Shown: positions 6,136-13,471, numbered from the stretch's first letter. The stretch is 16,135 nucleotides of DNA from Methylibium sp964616015 (GCA_964616015.1 CAZTTC010000054.1:1-16135); one strand, 5' to 3'. The notes: a model not told the origin generated them from the letters alone. Made by a program: numbers and translations.

Positions 6136-7610
6136 CGGTCGGCCCCTTGCATCGGCGCATCCAGCCGCGGCGGCTCGAAGGCCGGCGGCCGCGGCAGCCG
6201 CGTCAGGCAGGCGATGTCGACCTCACGCGCCTCGACGTCACTCGCGGCGTCGACGAAGCGCTGCAGCACCTCGCGGGCACATCCGATCGCCAGCACGCCA
6301 TGGCCGGCGTTCGGCACCACGACATGCCGTGCCTGCGGCCCCAGCGCCTCCACCGCGCGGCGACCATGGCGGGGCGGCGTCACCGGGTCGAGCGAGCCGC
6401 TCAGTGCCAGCACTGGCGCGGCACTCGGCGGCATCGCATAGAAGGCCGCCGGCACCGAGGCCGCAGGCAGGCCGGGGCAGATCGCGCCGTAGGGCCGCGC
6501 GAAGGCCGCGCCCAGGCCGGGCGGTGTCGGGGCGCTGGCGGCCAGCGGCAGGTCTTCGGCGCAGACCACGGCGAAGTGCATGCCCTCGGCCAGCCGCAGG
6601 CTGCGCGAGGCCGAGCCCAGGCTGCCGGCCAGCCCGATCAGGGCGCTGTAGCGCCCCTGCGCCGCCTCGCCGATCGCAAAGGGCAGCGCCGCCGCGAGCG
6701 CCGGCGCGTACAGCGGGCCGCGCACGGCCGAGGCCAGGGTGTCGTGCGTCAGCGTGACTGACACCGTCCGGCCGCTCGCCGGGTCGGTCACGCTCGCCGG
6801 CACCGGCAGCCTCGCCAGCAGCTCACGCCATTGATCGCGCAGGCGCGGATGGCGCGCGCGGCAGGGGACCTCGCGCTCGCAGTCCACAAACAGCTGCTCG
6901 AGCGCTGCCGCGATGTCCTGGCCCATGCTCAGCGGCAGCGCCATGTCAGGCGGTGCCACGCCGTCGACCAGCACGCGACGCACGCGACCAGGAAACTGCC
7001 GCAGGTACTCCAGTGCTGCACGCGAGCCGTAGGAGCCGCCGACCAGGTTGATGCGTGGTGCGCCGAGCGCGGCACGCACCGCATCGGCATCCGCCATCGC
7101 GATCGTGGTCGTGTAGAAGCGCAGGTCGCCGTGGGGCAGCTCGCGCAGGCGCTTCAGGCAATCCGCCAGGCGCTGGATGCCGCGCTCGGCGTCGAGCTGC
7201 CAGGCCAGCGGCCGGCCCTCGTCCCGCTCGCACTCCAGCGCCGCCGAGCGCCCGGTGCCGCGCTGGTCGATGAAGACAACGTCGCGCCGGTTGCCCAGGC
7301 GCTGGAACAACGGCATCACCGAGCCTGCGAGCGCGATCGCGCTCTGGCCCGGCCCCCCGGCGAAGAAGAAGATCGAATCGGGCCGCTTCTCGCGCGCGGT
7401 CGCCGGCACCACCACGAAGTGCACCGCGATCGTCCGGCCGTCCGTCCGGGCCGGGTCCAGCGGGCGCACCACGCTGCCGCACAGGACCTCGTGCTTCAGT
7501 CCCGCGATACGGCAAGGCTGCAGCGCGCCATCGTCCGCTGCAGGCGCGGCCTCACTCAGCGCCAGGGCCAGGCAGCAGGCCACGACGGCGCGCAGGGGAA
7601 GGCTCTTCAT
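6132..7610 (-). CDS. Secreted alpha/beta hydrolase, peptidase S33/TAP-like
   Basis: This 492-residue protein has an N-terminal signal peptide (MKSLPLRAVVACCLALALSEAAPA), so it should act in the periplasm or beyond. The fold and motifs are those of the S33 prolyl-aminopeptidase/tripeptidyl-peptidase branch: GGPGQS at 85-90 forming the oxyanion region, the nucleophile Ser193 in GGSYGS, Asp408 in GSLDPVTP and His437 in NAGHG, a complete triad. The C-terminal third matches the TAP-like lid/C-terminal layout. It begins the hydrolase-natA-natB transcription unit, with a GTGA overlap to the ATPase gene. The likely activity is release of N-terminal residues or hydrolysis of small peptides or esters; the exact substrate is not predictable here. 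Confidence 0.88.
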   Translation of the reverse strand: MKSLPLRAVVACCLALALSEAAPAADDGALQPCRIAGLKHEVLCGSVVRPLDPARTDGRTIAVHFVVVPATAREKRPDSIFFFAGGPGQSAIALAGSVMPLFQRLGNRRDVVFIDQRGTGRSAALECERDEGRPLAWQLDAERGIQRLADCLKRLRELPHGDLRFYTTTIAMADADAVRAALGAPRINLVGGSYGSRAALEYLRQFPGRVRRVLVDGVAPPDMALPLSMGQDIAAALEQLFVDCEREVPCRARHPRLRDQWRELLARLPVPASVTDPASGRTVSVTLTHDTLASAVRGPLYAPALAAALPFAIGEAAQGRYSALIGLAGSLGSASRSLRLAEGMHFAVVCAEDLPLAASAPTPPGLGAAFARPYGAICPGLPAASVPAAFYAMPPSAAPVLALSGSLDPVTPPRHGRRAVEALGPQARHVVVPNAGHGVLAIGCAREVLQRFVDAASDVEAREVDIACLTRLPRPPAFEPPRLDAPMQGADR

Positions 7611-7684
7611 GCGCCGCGATTCTGCGCGACGCCAGCCTCACCTCGCTACCGCGGCATACGAAGGGCGCGCCGGGGTGCACGAAT

Positions 7685-7706
7685 CGCCGACGGCGCGCCG
7701 TCGGCG
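7685..7706 (-). terminator. Perfect 22-bp palindrome after the TSUP gene
   Basis: Half-site CGCCGACGGCG is repeated inverted with no spacer, starting one base after the TSUP stop codon (7710-7708). It would fold into a very stable hairpin in the transcript, but no T tract follows on the minus strand. It may be a Rho-type or processing end, separating this gene from the hydrolase operon whose ATG is 75 bp further on. Confidence 0.45.
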
Positions 7707-7707
7707 G

Positions 7708-8469
7708 TCATCGCAGGAAAGCGTCGTAGCCGGTCTTGGCGATGAGCGCCGTGACCACCAACACGAACACGCTGCGCACGAAGCCCGCGCCGTGCTTCAG
7801 CGCCAGGCGGGTGCCGACCAGGCTGCCGATCACGTTGGCCACCGCCATCACCAGGGCGAGGTGCCACCAGACGTGGCCGGTCCACGCGAAGGCCGCCAGC
7901 GCCGCGACATTGGTCGCCGTGTTCAGCAGCTTGGCCGAGGCGCTGGCGTGCAGGAAGTCGTAGCCCAGCAGACGCACGAACAAGAACACGAAGAAACTGC
8001 CGGTCCCGGGTCCGAAGAATCCGTCGTAGAAGCCGATCACGCCGCCGATCAGCGAGGCCCAGGCCGCCTCGGCGCGCGGGGCGTGGCGCGGCGCGTGAAC
8101 GCGGCCGAGGTCCTTCCTCGCCAGCGTGTAGAGCAGCACGCCCAGCAGCACGAAGGGCAGTGCGCGACGCAGGCCGTCGGCCGGCACCTGGGTCACGGTC
8201 CAGGCGCCGGCGAAGCTGCCCGCCAGCGCCGCGGCGGCCGCCGGTAGCAGCGCGTGCCAGGCCAGGGTCACGCGGCGCGAGAACTGCCAGGTGGCCAGCG
8301 CCGTGCCCCAGACCGCCGCGCCCTTGTTGGTGCCGAACAGCGTCGCCGGCGCCGTGCCGGGAAAGACGCTGAACAGCGCCGGCACGAGGATCAGCCCGCC
8401 CCCGCCCACGATGGCGTCGACGAAGCCGGCGAACAGGGAAGCCAGGGTGACGGTGACGAGATCGAGCAT
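7708..8469 (-). CDS. TSUP (TauE/SafE) family membrane transporter
   Basis: This 253-residue integral membrane protein has about seven or eight helices. It shows the family's two repeated Gly-rich signatures, DAIVGGGGLILVPAL (about 17-31) and GFYDGFFGPGTGSFFVF (about 145-161). TSUP proteins export or import small sulfur-containing anions and organic acids such as sulfite, sulfoacetate or thiosulfate. The substrate here cannot be told from the sequence. No sulfur-metabolism gene is adjacent. The ATG at 8469 follows a 300-bp stretch that holds an intrinsic terminator on the same strand 52 bp upstream of the start, so its transcription may depend on read-through or on a promoter in that gap. Confidence 0.92.
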   Translation of the reverse strand: MLDLVTVTLASLFAGFVDAIVGGGGLILVPALFSVFPGTAPATLFGTNKGAAVWGTALATWQFSRRVTLAWHALLPAAAAALAGSFAGAWTVTQVPADGLRRALPFVLLGVLLYTLARKDLGRVHAPRHAPRAEAAWASLIGGVIGFYDGFFGPGTGSFFVFLFVRLLGYDFLHASASAKLLNTATNVAALAAFAWTGHVWWHLALVMAVANVIGSLVGTRLALKHGAGFVRSVFVLVVTALIAKTGYDAFLR

Positions 8470-8520
8470 GCGGACGGGGCGGGATCAGGATGCGGGGCGG
8501 CACAACGCGGCGCACAAACT

Positions 8521-8548
8521 AAAAGAGCGCCAGGGGTACTGGCGCTCT
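8521..8548 (-). terminator. Intrinsic terminator between the GMC oxidoreductase and TSUP genes
   Basis: A perfect 10-bp stem (AGAGCGCCAG at 8524-8533 with CTGGCGCTCT at 8539-8548), a 5-nt loop, and on the minus strand a TTTTAGTTT tail form a strong Rho-independent terminator. It either ends the GMC/MarC transcript 223 bp after the GMC stop or acts as the expression platform of a leader for the TSUP gene 52 bp downstream. Confidence 0.8.
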
Positions 8549-8549
8549 C

Positions 8550-8705
8550 CAAGCGAAGGCCGGTCGGCCTGCGCTGAGTTCATCTCCATCCAACGGGCGG
8601 TTGTCCAGACCGCCGCACTCTTCGCTTGTCTCCTCGATCCCCCGCCTGGCAGGGCGAACCCTGCCGCGAGTGGGCGAACTGTAGGGAGTGCCGTGATGCA
8701 CGGCA
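8550..8705 (-). other. Gene-free stretch with dense RNA structure (possible structured leader or 3' UTR)
   Basis: No convincing coding frame occupies the 301-bp gap 8470-8770. On the minus strand it holds a chain of exact stems upstream of the terminator: TGCCGTG/CACGGCA at 8689-8705, GGCAGGG/CCCTGCC with a UUCG loop at 8648-8665, GGCGGT/ACCGCC at 8596-8614, AGGCC/GGCCT at 8557-8570, and a 9-bp long-range pair joining 8550-8558 with 8620-8628. That last pair encloses two of the hairpins as a multi-branch junction, overlapping the AGGCC stem by two bases. I could not match it to a riboswitch or small RNA I know. It may simply be the folded 3' end of the GMC message. Confidence 0.4.
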
Positions 8706-8770
8706 TCGGGGTTTTCCTGCAGCATGTTGGTGCGGCGAGTCACCGTCGCGACAGGCTCCGGCTTCACCCT

Positions 8771-10453
8771 TCAACTGTGCCGATGGCCGTGGTCGGCGGC
8801 GACCCAGGCGGCGGCCTTCTCGGCAATCATCAGGGTCGGGCTGTTGGTGTTGCCGCTGGTGATGGTCGGCATCACGCTGGCGTCGACCACGCGCAATCCG
8901 GCGACGCCCCGCACGCGCAGGCGCGCGTCCACCACCGCCTGCGGGTCGTCGTCGCGGCCCATGCGGCAGGTGCCGACCGGGTGGAAGATGGTCGTGCCGA
9001 TGTCGCCGGCCAGCCGGGCCAGGTCCTCGTCGGTCTGGAACTGCACGCCGGGGCGCACTTCCTGCGGCCGGTAGCCGGCGAGCGCCGGCTGGGCCGCGAT
9101 GCGACGGGTGAGCCGCAGGCTGTCGGCGGCGATGCGGCGGTCTTCGTCGGTGCTCAGGTAGTTGGCGGCGATCGCCGGCGCGTCCTCGAAGCGCGGGCTG
9201 CGGATGCGCACGCTGCCGCGGCTGGTCGGATTGAGGTTGCACACGCTGGCGGTGAAAGCGTCGAAATCGTGCAGCGGCTCGCCGAAGGCGTCGAGGCTGA
9301 GCGGCTGCACGTGGTACTCGAGGTTGGGCCAAGCGCGCTCGGGCGAGGACTTCGTGAAAGCGCCCAGTTGCGAGGGCGCCATGCTCATCGGCCCGCTGCG
9401 GCGCAGCAGGTACTCAAGGCCGATGCGCGCCTTGCCGAGCATCGAGTTCGCCAGCGTGTTGAGCGTCTTGACGCCCTGCACCGAGAACACCGCGCGGATC
9501 TGCAGGTGATCCTGCAGGTTCTCGCCGACGCCCGGCAGCTCGTGCCCGACGCCTATGCCGTGGCGGTGCAGCAGCTCGCCGGGGCCGATGCCCGACAGCT
9601 GGAGGATCTGCGGCGTGCCGACCGCGCCGGCCGCCATCAACACCTCGCCTTCGGCCCGCACGGTCTGCAGGCCCTGGGGCGTCGCGACCTCGCAGCCCGT
9701 GCACCGCAGCTGGCCGTCGGCGCGGCGTTCGAGCAGCAGGCGCGTCACCTGCGCGCCGGTCCACAGCTCGAAGTTGGGGCGCCCGTAGCAGGTGGGGCGC
9801 AGGAAAGCCTTGGCGGTGTTCCAGCGCCAGCCGGCACGCTGGTTGACCTCGAAGTAGCCGACGCCCTCGTTGTTGCCGCGGTTGAAGTCGGCCGTCGCCG
9901 GGATGCCGGCCTGCTGGGCTGCCAGCGCGAAGGCGTCCAGCACGTCCCAGCGCAGGCGCTGCTTCTCGACGCGCCACTCGCCGCCGACCCCATGGAAGGT
10001 GGCGAACGCCGGATCCCGGCCGCCGGCGCCATGCAGGGCATCGGCCCCGGCGTGGTGGTCCTCGTGCTGCCTGAAGACCGGCAGGCACGCGTCCCAGCGC
10101 CAGCGGTCGTCGCCGGTCAGCGCGGCCCAGTGGTCGTAGTCGCGCGCCTGGCCGCGCATGTAGATCATGCCGTTGATGCTGGAGCAGCCACCCAGCACCT
10201 TGCCGCGGGGGTAGCGCAGCGAGCGCCCGTTCAAGCCGGGGTCCGGCTCGGTCTTGTAGAGCCAGTCGGTGCGCGGATTGCCGATGCAGTACAAGTAGCC
10301 GACCGGGATGTGGATCCAGTGGTAGTCGTCGCGGCCGCCGGCCTCGAGCAGCAGCACGCGCTTGGACGGATCGGCACTCAGCCGGTTGGCCAGCAGACAG
10401 CCGGCGGTGCCGGCACCGACGACGATGTGATCGAAGCTCGGGGCGTCGGTCAT
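8771..10453 (-). CDS. GMC-family FAD-dependent oxidoreductase, choline dehydrogenase-like
   Basis: This 560-residue flavoenzyme starts at the ATG at 10453. It opens with the dinucleotide-binding motif DHIVVGAGTAGCLLANRLS and LLLEAG. The GMC signatures follow: RYPRGKVLGGCSSINGMIYMRG (about 80-101) and the second GMC motif AAGAVGTPQILQLSGIGP (about 255-275). The C-terminal catalytic region has His in FHPVGTCRMG and Asn in ITSGNTNSPTLMIAE. Such enzymes oxidise alcohols, choline or similar substrates, passing electrons from FAD to a carrier or oxygen. No betaine aldehyde dehydrogenase is adjacent, so a betA role is unproven. It lies 8 bp downstream of marC and is probably co-transcribed with it. 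Open frame continues upstream to 11236 but is a shadow of marC. Confidence 0.93.
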   Translation of the reverse strand: MTDAPSFDHIVVGAGTAGCLLANRLSADPSKRVLLLEAGGRDDYHWIHIPVGYLYCIGNPRTDWLYKTEPDPGLNGRSLRYPRGKVLGGCSSINGMIYMRGQARDYDHWAALTGDDRWRWDACLPVFRQHEDHHAGADALHGAGGRDPAFATFHGVGGEWRVEKQRLRWDVLDAFALAAQQAGIPATADFNRGNNEGVGYFEVNQRAGWRWNTAKAFLRPTCYGRPNFELWTGAQVTRLLLERRADGQLRCTGCEVATPQGLQTVRAEGEVLMAAGAVGTPQILQLSGIGPGELLHRHGIGVGHELPGVGENLQDHLQIRAVFSVQGVKTLNTLANSMLGKARIGLEYLLRRSGPMSMAPSQLGAFTKSSPERAWPNLEYHVQPLSLDAFGEPLHDFDAFTASVCNLNPTSRGSVRIRSPRFEDAPAIAANYLSTDEDRRIAADSLRLTRRIAAQPALAGYRPQEVRPGVQFQTDEDLARLAGDIGTTIFHPVGTCRMGRDDDPQAVVDARLRVRGVAGLRVVDASVMPTITSGNTNSPTLMIAEKAAAWVAADHGHRHS

Positions 10454-10461
10454 GGATCGGG

Positions 10462-11100
10462 TCAGCGGCTCAGGTGGCTGGCCAGCACCGGGAACAGCTT
10501 CACCAGCCCGTCGGCCATGATCTCGACCGCCATCGCCGCGAGGATCAGGCCCATCAGCCGCGTCATCACGTTGATGCCGGTCTTGCCCAGCACCCGGGCG
10601 ATGCGACCGGACGCGGCGAAGGCGAGGTAGACCGCCACCCCGATCACCACGCCGTACAGCACCAGCGTGCCGAGCTGCCACCAGTGGCGGCTGCGCTCGG
10701 CATAGATCACCATCGTCGAGATCGTCGCCGGCCCGGTGAGCAGCGGGATGGTCAGCGGCACGACCGCGATGCTGGCGCCGGCGTCGGCCTTCTCGCTGCC
10801 CTCGGCGACGTCTTCCTTGGTCGTGTCGGCCGGCTTGGCATTGAGCATCTGCAGCGAGCTGATCAGCAGCAAGGTTCCGCCACCGACCTGGAAGGACGCG
10901 ATGCTGATGCCGAAGAACTCGATGATCTGCAGGCCGGCCACCGCGCTGACCGCGATCACGACGAAGGCGCTGAAGGCGCTGACGCGGATGGTGCGCTGGC
11001 GCTGCTCGCGGCTGAAGCCCTGCGTGAAGCTGATGAAGAAGGGAATGGCGCCGATCGGGTTGACGATCGCCAGCAGGGCGATCAGCGGCTTCAGGTCCAT
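10462..11100 (-). CDS. MarC-family integral membrane protein
   Basis: This 212-residue protein has about six membrane helices and the conserved family start LIALLAIVNPIGAIPFFISFTQ, plus VVPLTIPLLTGPATISTMVIYA in the second half, the repeated NP.G/TGP motif pair of MarC proteins. A hydrophilic, acidic loop (about 88-108) separates the halves. The family was once linked to multiple antibiotic resistance, but that link was withdrawn, and its transport role is unknown. It lies 30 bp after the BtuF-like gene and 8 bp before the GMC gene, giving a three-gene minus-strand group. Confidence 0.93.
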   Translation of the reverse strand: MDLKPLIALLAIVNPIGAIPFFISFTQGFSREQRQRTIRVSAFSAFVVIAVSAVAGLQIIEFFGISIASFQVGGGTLLLISSLQMLNAKPADTTKEDVAEGSEKADAGASIAVVPLTIPLLTGPATISTMVIYAERSRHWWQLGTLVLYGVVIGVAVYLAFAASGRIARVLGKTGINVMTRLMGLILAAMAVEIMADGLVKLFPVLASHLSR

Positions 11101-11130
11101 CGCCGCATTGTGGCGCGGCGCGCGGCCGCG

Positions 11131-11904
11131 TCAGCCCGCCGCCAGCGCCCGCAGGTAGCGCAGCCCGGCGGCCGCGCGCGGGCCGTACCAGCTGAGCAGC
11201 TCGCCGTCGACGGCCTGCACCTGCGCCCGCGGACACAGCGCCTGCGCCTCGGCGGCGTGGGCTGGCTCGAAGGCATAGGGCTCGCTGCTCAGCAGCACCC
11301 GGTCCACGTCGGCCAGCCAGGGCGCGGCGGGATCGACCGGCGGGTAGCGGCCCGCGCCCGCCGCACCGCCCTCGACCCCCGGCAGCGTCCGCCAGCCGAC
11401 GGCGGCCAGCATGCGGGCGATGTAGGTGTCGCGCGCCACCGTCATCCAGGGCTCGCGCCAGATCAGGTACAGAACCCGCTGGGGTGCGAATTGCTGCGCT
11501 GCGGTCAGGGCCAGCTCGTCGGCCATCGCGGCGCGCAAGGCCGCCGCGCGCTCGGCCACACCGGGCTCGGCCGCGAAGGCTGCCGTCAGCTGGTCGATCA
11601 GTGCCAGGTTATCGCTTGGGCTGCAGGGGTGGGTGACGAGCAGCTCGGGGACGAAGTCCCGCAGCGCCGCCGCCGTTTCGGCGCGGTTCTCGTCGACATT
11701 CAGCAGCACGTGGGTCGGCGCCAGCCGGCGCAGCTTGGCGAGGTTGACGTCCTTGGTGCCCCCGACCTTGGGCACGTCGCGGACGACCTCCGCCGGGTGG
11801 ATGCAGAACCCCGTCCGTGCCACCAGGCGGTGCGCCAGGCCGAGCGCGCAGACCAGCTCGGTCAGGCTGGGCACCAGGCTCGCGATGCGCGGCGGCCCGC
11901 TCAT
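11131..11904 (-). CDS. BtuF-like (helical-backbone) metal/cobalamin-binding protein without signal peptide
   Basis: This 257-residue protein starts at the ATG at 11904 (MSGPPRIASLVPSLTELVCALGL), the standard opening of the periplasmic binding protein class III fold used by BtuF and siderophore-binding proteins. Supporting segments are RTGFCIHPAEV, VPKVGGTKDVNLAKLRRLAPTHVL and the C-terminal SSEPYAF. Unlike transport partners it has no recognisable signal peptide. A TTG 36 bases upstream at 11940 would add MYRSRAAAGGPA, which is not a signal either. No permease or ATPase neighbours it. It may therefore be a stand-alone cytosolic or orphan binding protein, often annotated as cobalamin-binding. 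The ligand is not evident. Confidence 0.85.
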   Translation of the reverse strand: MSGPPRIASLVPSLTELVCALGLAHRLVARTGFCIHPAEVVRDVPKVGGTKDVNLAKLRRLAPTHVLLNVDENRAETAAALRDFVPELLVTHPCSPSDNLALIDQLTAAFAAEPGVAERAAALRAAMADELALTAAQQFAPQRVLYLIWREPWMTVARDTYIARMLAAVGWRTLPGVEGGAAGAGRYPPVDPAAPWLADVDRVLLSSEPYAFEPAHAAEAQALCPRAQVQAVDGELLSWYGPRAAAGLRYLRALAAG

Positions 11905-11981
11905 GGCCGGCCCCCCCGCTGCCGCTCGGCTCCGATACAACAGTCGCGCCGGCGGGTTGCGCCGAAAGCCGGCGGTTCACC

Positions 11982-11987
11982 CATAAT
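11982..11987 (+). promoter_or_regulatory. Possible -10 element of the RNA-binding protein gene
   Basis: CATAAT matches five of six bases of the sigma-70 -10 consensus in an otherwise GC-rich divergent gap (11905-12100). A TTGCGC at 11957-11962 could be the -35 element, with a 19-bp spacer, slightly longer than ideal. It would give a 5' untranslated leader of about 105 nt containing the hairpin at 12060-12073. Confidence 0.4.
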
Positions 11988-12059
11988 GGAATTTCAAGTC
12001 TGGATGCGGCGCCTTCTCTGGATCGGTTCCGGCGGGTTGAGGCTCCACAGATAGGTCGG

Positions 12060-12092
12060 GGTACCGCGGTACCGTTTTCTGAGGAAGGAAGG
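12060..12092 (+). promoter_or_regulatory. 5'-UTR palindrome GGTACCGCGGTACC, T tract and strong ribosome binding site
   Basis: A perfect 14-bp palindrome (12060-12073) is followed by GTTTTC and then by AAGGAAGG (12085-12092), an excellent Shine-Dalgarno 8 nt before the ATG at 12101. A small hairpin plus T run directly before the ribosome site could act in temperature- or attenuation-type control, as seen for other cold-inducible RNA-binding proteins. Only the sequence elements are certain. Confidence 0.4.
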
Positions 12093-12100
12093 CGCTCTCC

Positions 12101-12595
12101 ATGGGCAACAAGCTGTATGTGGGCAACCTTGCCTACAGTGTGCGTGACGAAGAACTCCAGCAGGCGTTCGGCGAGTTTGGCACGGTGACCTCGGCCAAGG
12201 TCATGATGGACCGCGACACCGGTCGATCGAAGGGCTTCGGCTTCGTCGAGATGGGCTCGGACGCCGAGGCGCAAGCCGCGATCCAGGGCATGAACGGCCA
12301 GTCGCTGTCGGGCCGCGCCATCGTGGTCAACGAAGCCCGCCCGCGCGAAGAGCGCCCCGGCGGCTTCCGCGGCCCCTACGGCGGCGGCGGCGGGGGGGGT
12401 GGCGGCTACGGCGGCGGCGGCGGGGGTGGCCGCAGCGGCGGCGGGGGTGGCGGCTACGGTGGGGGCGGCGGCTACGGCGGTGGCGGTGGCGGTGGCCGCA
12501 GCGGTGGCGGCGGCGGCTACGGTGGTGGCGGTGGTCGCAGCGGCGGCGGTGGTGGCAGCTACGGTGGCGGCGGCGGCGGCCGCGGCGGCTACTGA
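12101..12595 (+). CDS. RNA-binding protein: one RRM domain plus Gly-rich tail
   Basis: This 164-residue cytosolic protein has an RRM at residues 4-80 with RNP2 LYVGNLAY (5-12) and RNP1 KGFGFVEM (44-51), all aromatic RNA-stacking positions intact. The tail (about 88-164) is almost pure Gly with regularly spaced Tyr and Arg-Ser (YGGGGG and GRSGGGG units), a low-complexity RGG-like region of the kind that favours RNA binding and phase separation. The family resembles the cold-inducible Rbp proteins of cyanobacteria and is common in betaproteobacteria. It has a strong ribosome binding site and its own terminator, so it is monocistronic. The tail is coded by repeated GGC/GGT/GGG runs including a G8 tract at 12392-12399, prone to slippage in the cell and to sequencing error. 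Confidence 0.95.
   Translation: MGNKLYVGNLAYSVRDEELQQAFGEFGTVTSAKVMMDRDTGRSKGFGFVEMGSDAEAQAAIQGMNGQSLSGRAIVVNEARPREERPGGFRGPYGGGGGGGGGYGGGGGGGRSGGGGGGYGGGGGYGGGGGGGRSGGGGGYGGGGGRSGGGGGSYGGGGGGRGGY
12378..12592 (+). repeat. Low-complexity GGC/GGT/GGG repeat tract encoding the Gly-rich tail
   Basis: About 215 bp of imperfect triplet repeats are interrupted by TAC (Tyr) and CGC AGC (Arg-Ser) codons. The longest homopolymer is G8 at 12392-12399. The opposite strand shows long false open frames rich in Ala or His/Arg because of this composition. Confidence 0.85.
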
Positions 12596-12607
12596 GCGCT
12601 GGGCACC

Positions 12608-12627
12608 CACCCGGCCCTGGCCGGGTG
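12608..12627 (+). other. Stable hairpin downstream of the RNA-binding protein gene
   Basis: CACCCGGCC (12608-12616) and GGCCGGGTG (12619-12627) form a 9-bp perfect stem 13 nt after the stop codon. There is no T tract, so it probably protects the mRNA 3' end upstream of the true terminator. Confidence 0.45.
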
Positions 12628-12650
12628 ACGCGGGTCAAAACGCAGACGAG

Positions 12651-12685
12651 AGGCGGCAAGGCGAGAGCCCGCCGCCTTTTTCTTT
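12651..12685 (+). terminator. Intrinsic terminator of the RNA-binding protein gene
   Basis: AGGCGGC (12651-12657) pairs with GCCGCCT (12671-12677), an inner GGC-GAGA-GCC stem extends it, and TTTTTCTTT (12677-12685) follows. This is a canonical Rho-independent terminator on the plus strand, ending 10 bp before the stop codon of the convergent SDR gene. Confidence 0.88.
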
Positions 12686-12694
12686 GGCGCGCGG

Positions 12695-13471
12695 CTACTC
12701 GCCCTGCCGCTTCTTGCGCCCGCGCCCGGCGACCAGGCGATCGAACCAGGCGTTCGGCAGCAGCCGCATCAGCTTCGCCACCACGCCCATCTGCCAGGGA
12801 ATCACCCGGTAGCTGTCGCCGGCGGCGATCGCCCGCCAGGCGCGCTCGGCAAAGCGCTCGGGCGACAGCAGGAAGGGCATGCCGTAGGTGTTGCCGGCTG
12901 TCAGCGGTGTCGCGACGTAGCCCGGCAGCAAGGTGACCACGCGCAGGCCGTGGGGCCGGCACTCGCCGCGCAGGCTCTCGCAGTAGGCCACCACGCCGGC
13001 CTTGCTGGCGCAGTAGGCGCCATGGCCCGGCAGACCGCGGATCGCCGCCACGCTGGCGATGCCGACCAGCGTGCCGCTGCGGCGCGCGCGCATCGGCGCG
13101 AGGAAGGGCTGGAAGCTCGCCGCCATGCCGAGGTTGTTGGTCTCGAAGGTGGCGCGGATCACCTCGAGGTCCTCGAACTCGGCGGTGTCGACCCCGACGC
13201 TGATGCCGGCATTGGCGATCACCACGTCCGGCAGGCCCTGGCGCCGCAGGCACTCGCGCCCCGCGGCGACGGTCGCGTCCACGTCGCGCATGTCGGCGCC
13301 ATAGACGGCCCAGCGCTCCGGCGGCCACCCCTGACCGCGGCACCACGCCTCGAGCTCCGCGACGCGACGCGCCACCAGCGCCAGCCGCCAGCCGGCCTGC
13401 GCGTAGCACGCCGCGAGCGCCTGGCCGATGCCGCTGGACGCGCCCGTGATGAAGACCAGCGGCCCGCTCAT
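12695..13471 (-). CDS. Short-chain dehydrogenase/reductase (SDR), classical type
   Basis: This 258-residue NAD(P)-dependent oxidoreductase has the classical SDR marks: cofactor motif TGASSGIG (9-16), NAG (87-89), and catalytic Ser140, Tyr153 and Lys157 in YCASK. Arg residues after the second strand (ARR, 34-36) suggest NADP preference. The C-terminal tail (about 220-258) carries a hydrophobic stretch and a very basic end (GRGRKKRQ), like membrane-associated SDRs of the DltE/YbbO style. Its ATG overlaps the lptC stop by 4 bp (ATGA), so it is translationally coupled to the Kdo/LPS operon. The substrate is unknown; a lipid or envelope role is only suggested by context. Confidence 0.92.
   Translation of the reverse strand: MSGPLVFITGASSGIGQALAACYAQAGWRLALVARRVAELEAWCRGQGWPPERWAVYGADMRDVDATVAAGRECLRRQGLPDVVIANAGISVGVDTAEFEDLEVIRATFETNNLGMAASFQPFLAPMRARRSGTLVGIASVAAIRGLPGHGAYCASKAGVVAYCESLRGECRPHGLRVVTLLPGYVATPLTAGNTYGMPFLLSPERFAERAWRAIAAGDSYRVIPWQMGVVAKLMRLLPNAWFDRLVAGRGRKKRQGE

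Noticed and set aside
5342..6160. N-terminal extension of the permease frame back to 6160
   Set aside because: It is out of frame with, and fully covered by, the well-supported ATPase gene; the permease starts at the coupled ATGA overlap.
8549..8705. 6S RNA, SRP RNA, glycine, cobalamin or SAH riboswitch identity for the structured gap
   Set aside because: I compared it from memory with the conserved cores of these RNAs and found no matching core; left as unidentified.
8519..8767. 82-codon minus-strand frame in the GMC-TSUP gap
   Set aside because: Its last codons are the terminator stem itself, with no ribosome site and no recognisable composition.
8771..10453. Naming the GMC gene betA
   Set aside because: The family is broad, and no betB, betI or choline transporter lies nearby; substrate specificity cannot be read from the motifs alone.
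8291..10630. 779-codon plus-strand open frame
   Set aside because: It lies antisense to the GMC oxidoreductase, whose motifs are complete; the plus-strand translation is low-complexity Ala/Arg/His/Val.
11609..12610. 333-codon minus-strand frame with long poly-Ala/Thr stretches
   Set aside because: It is the antisense of the Gly-rich repeat tract of the RRM protein gene.
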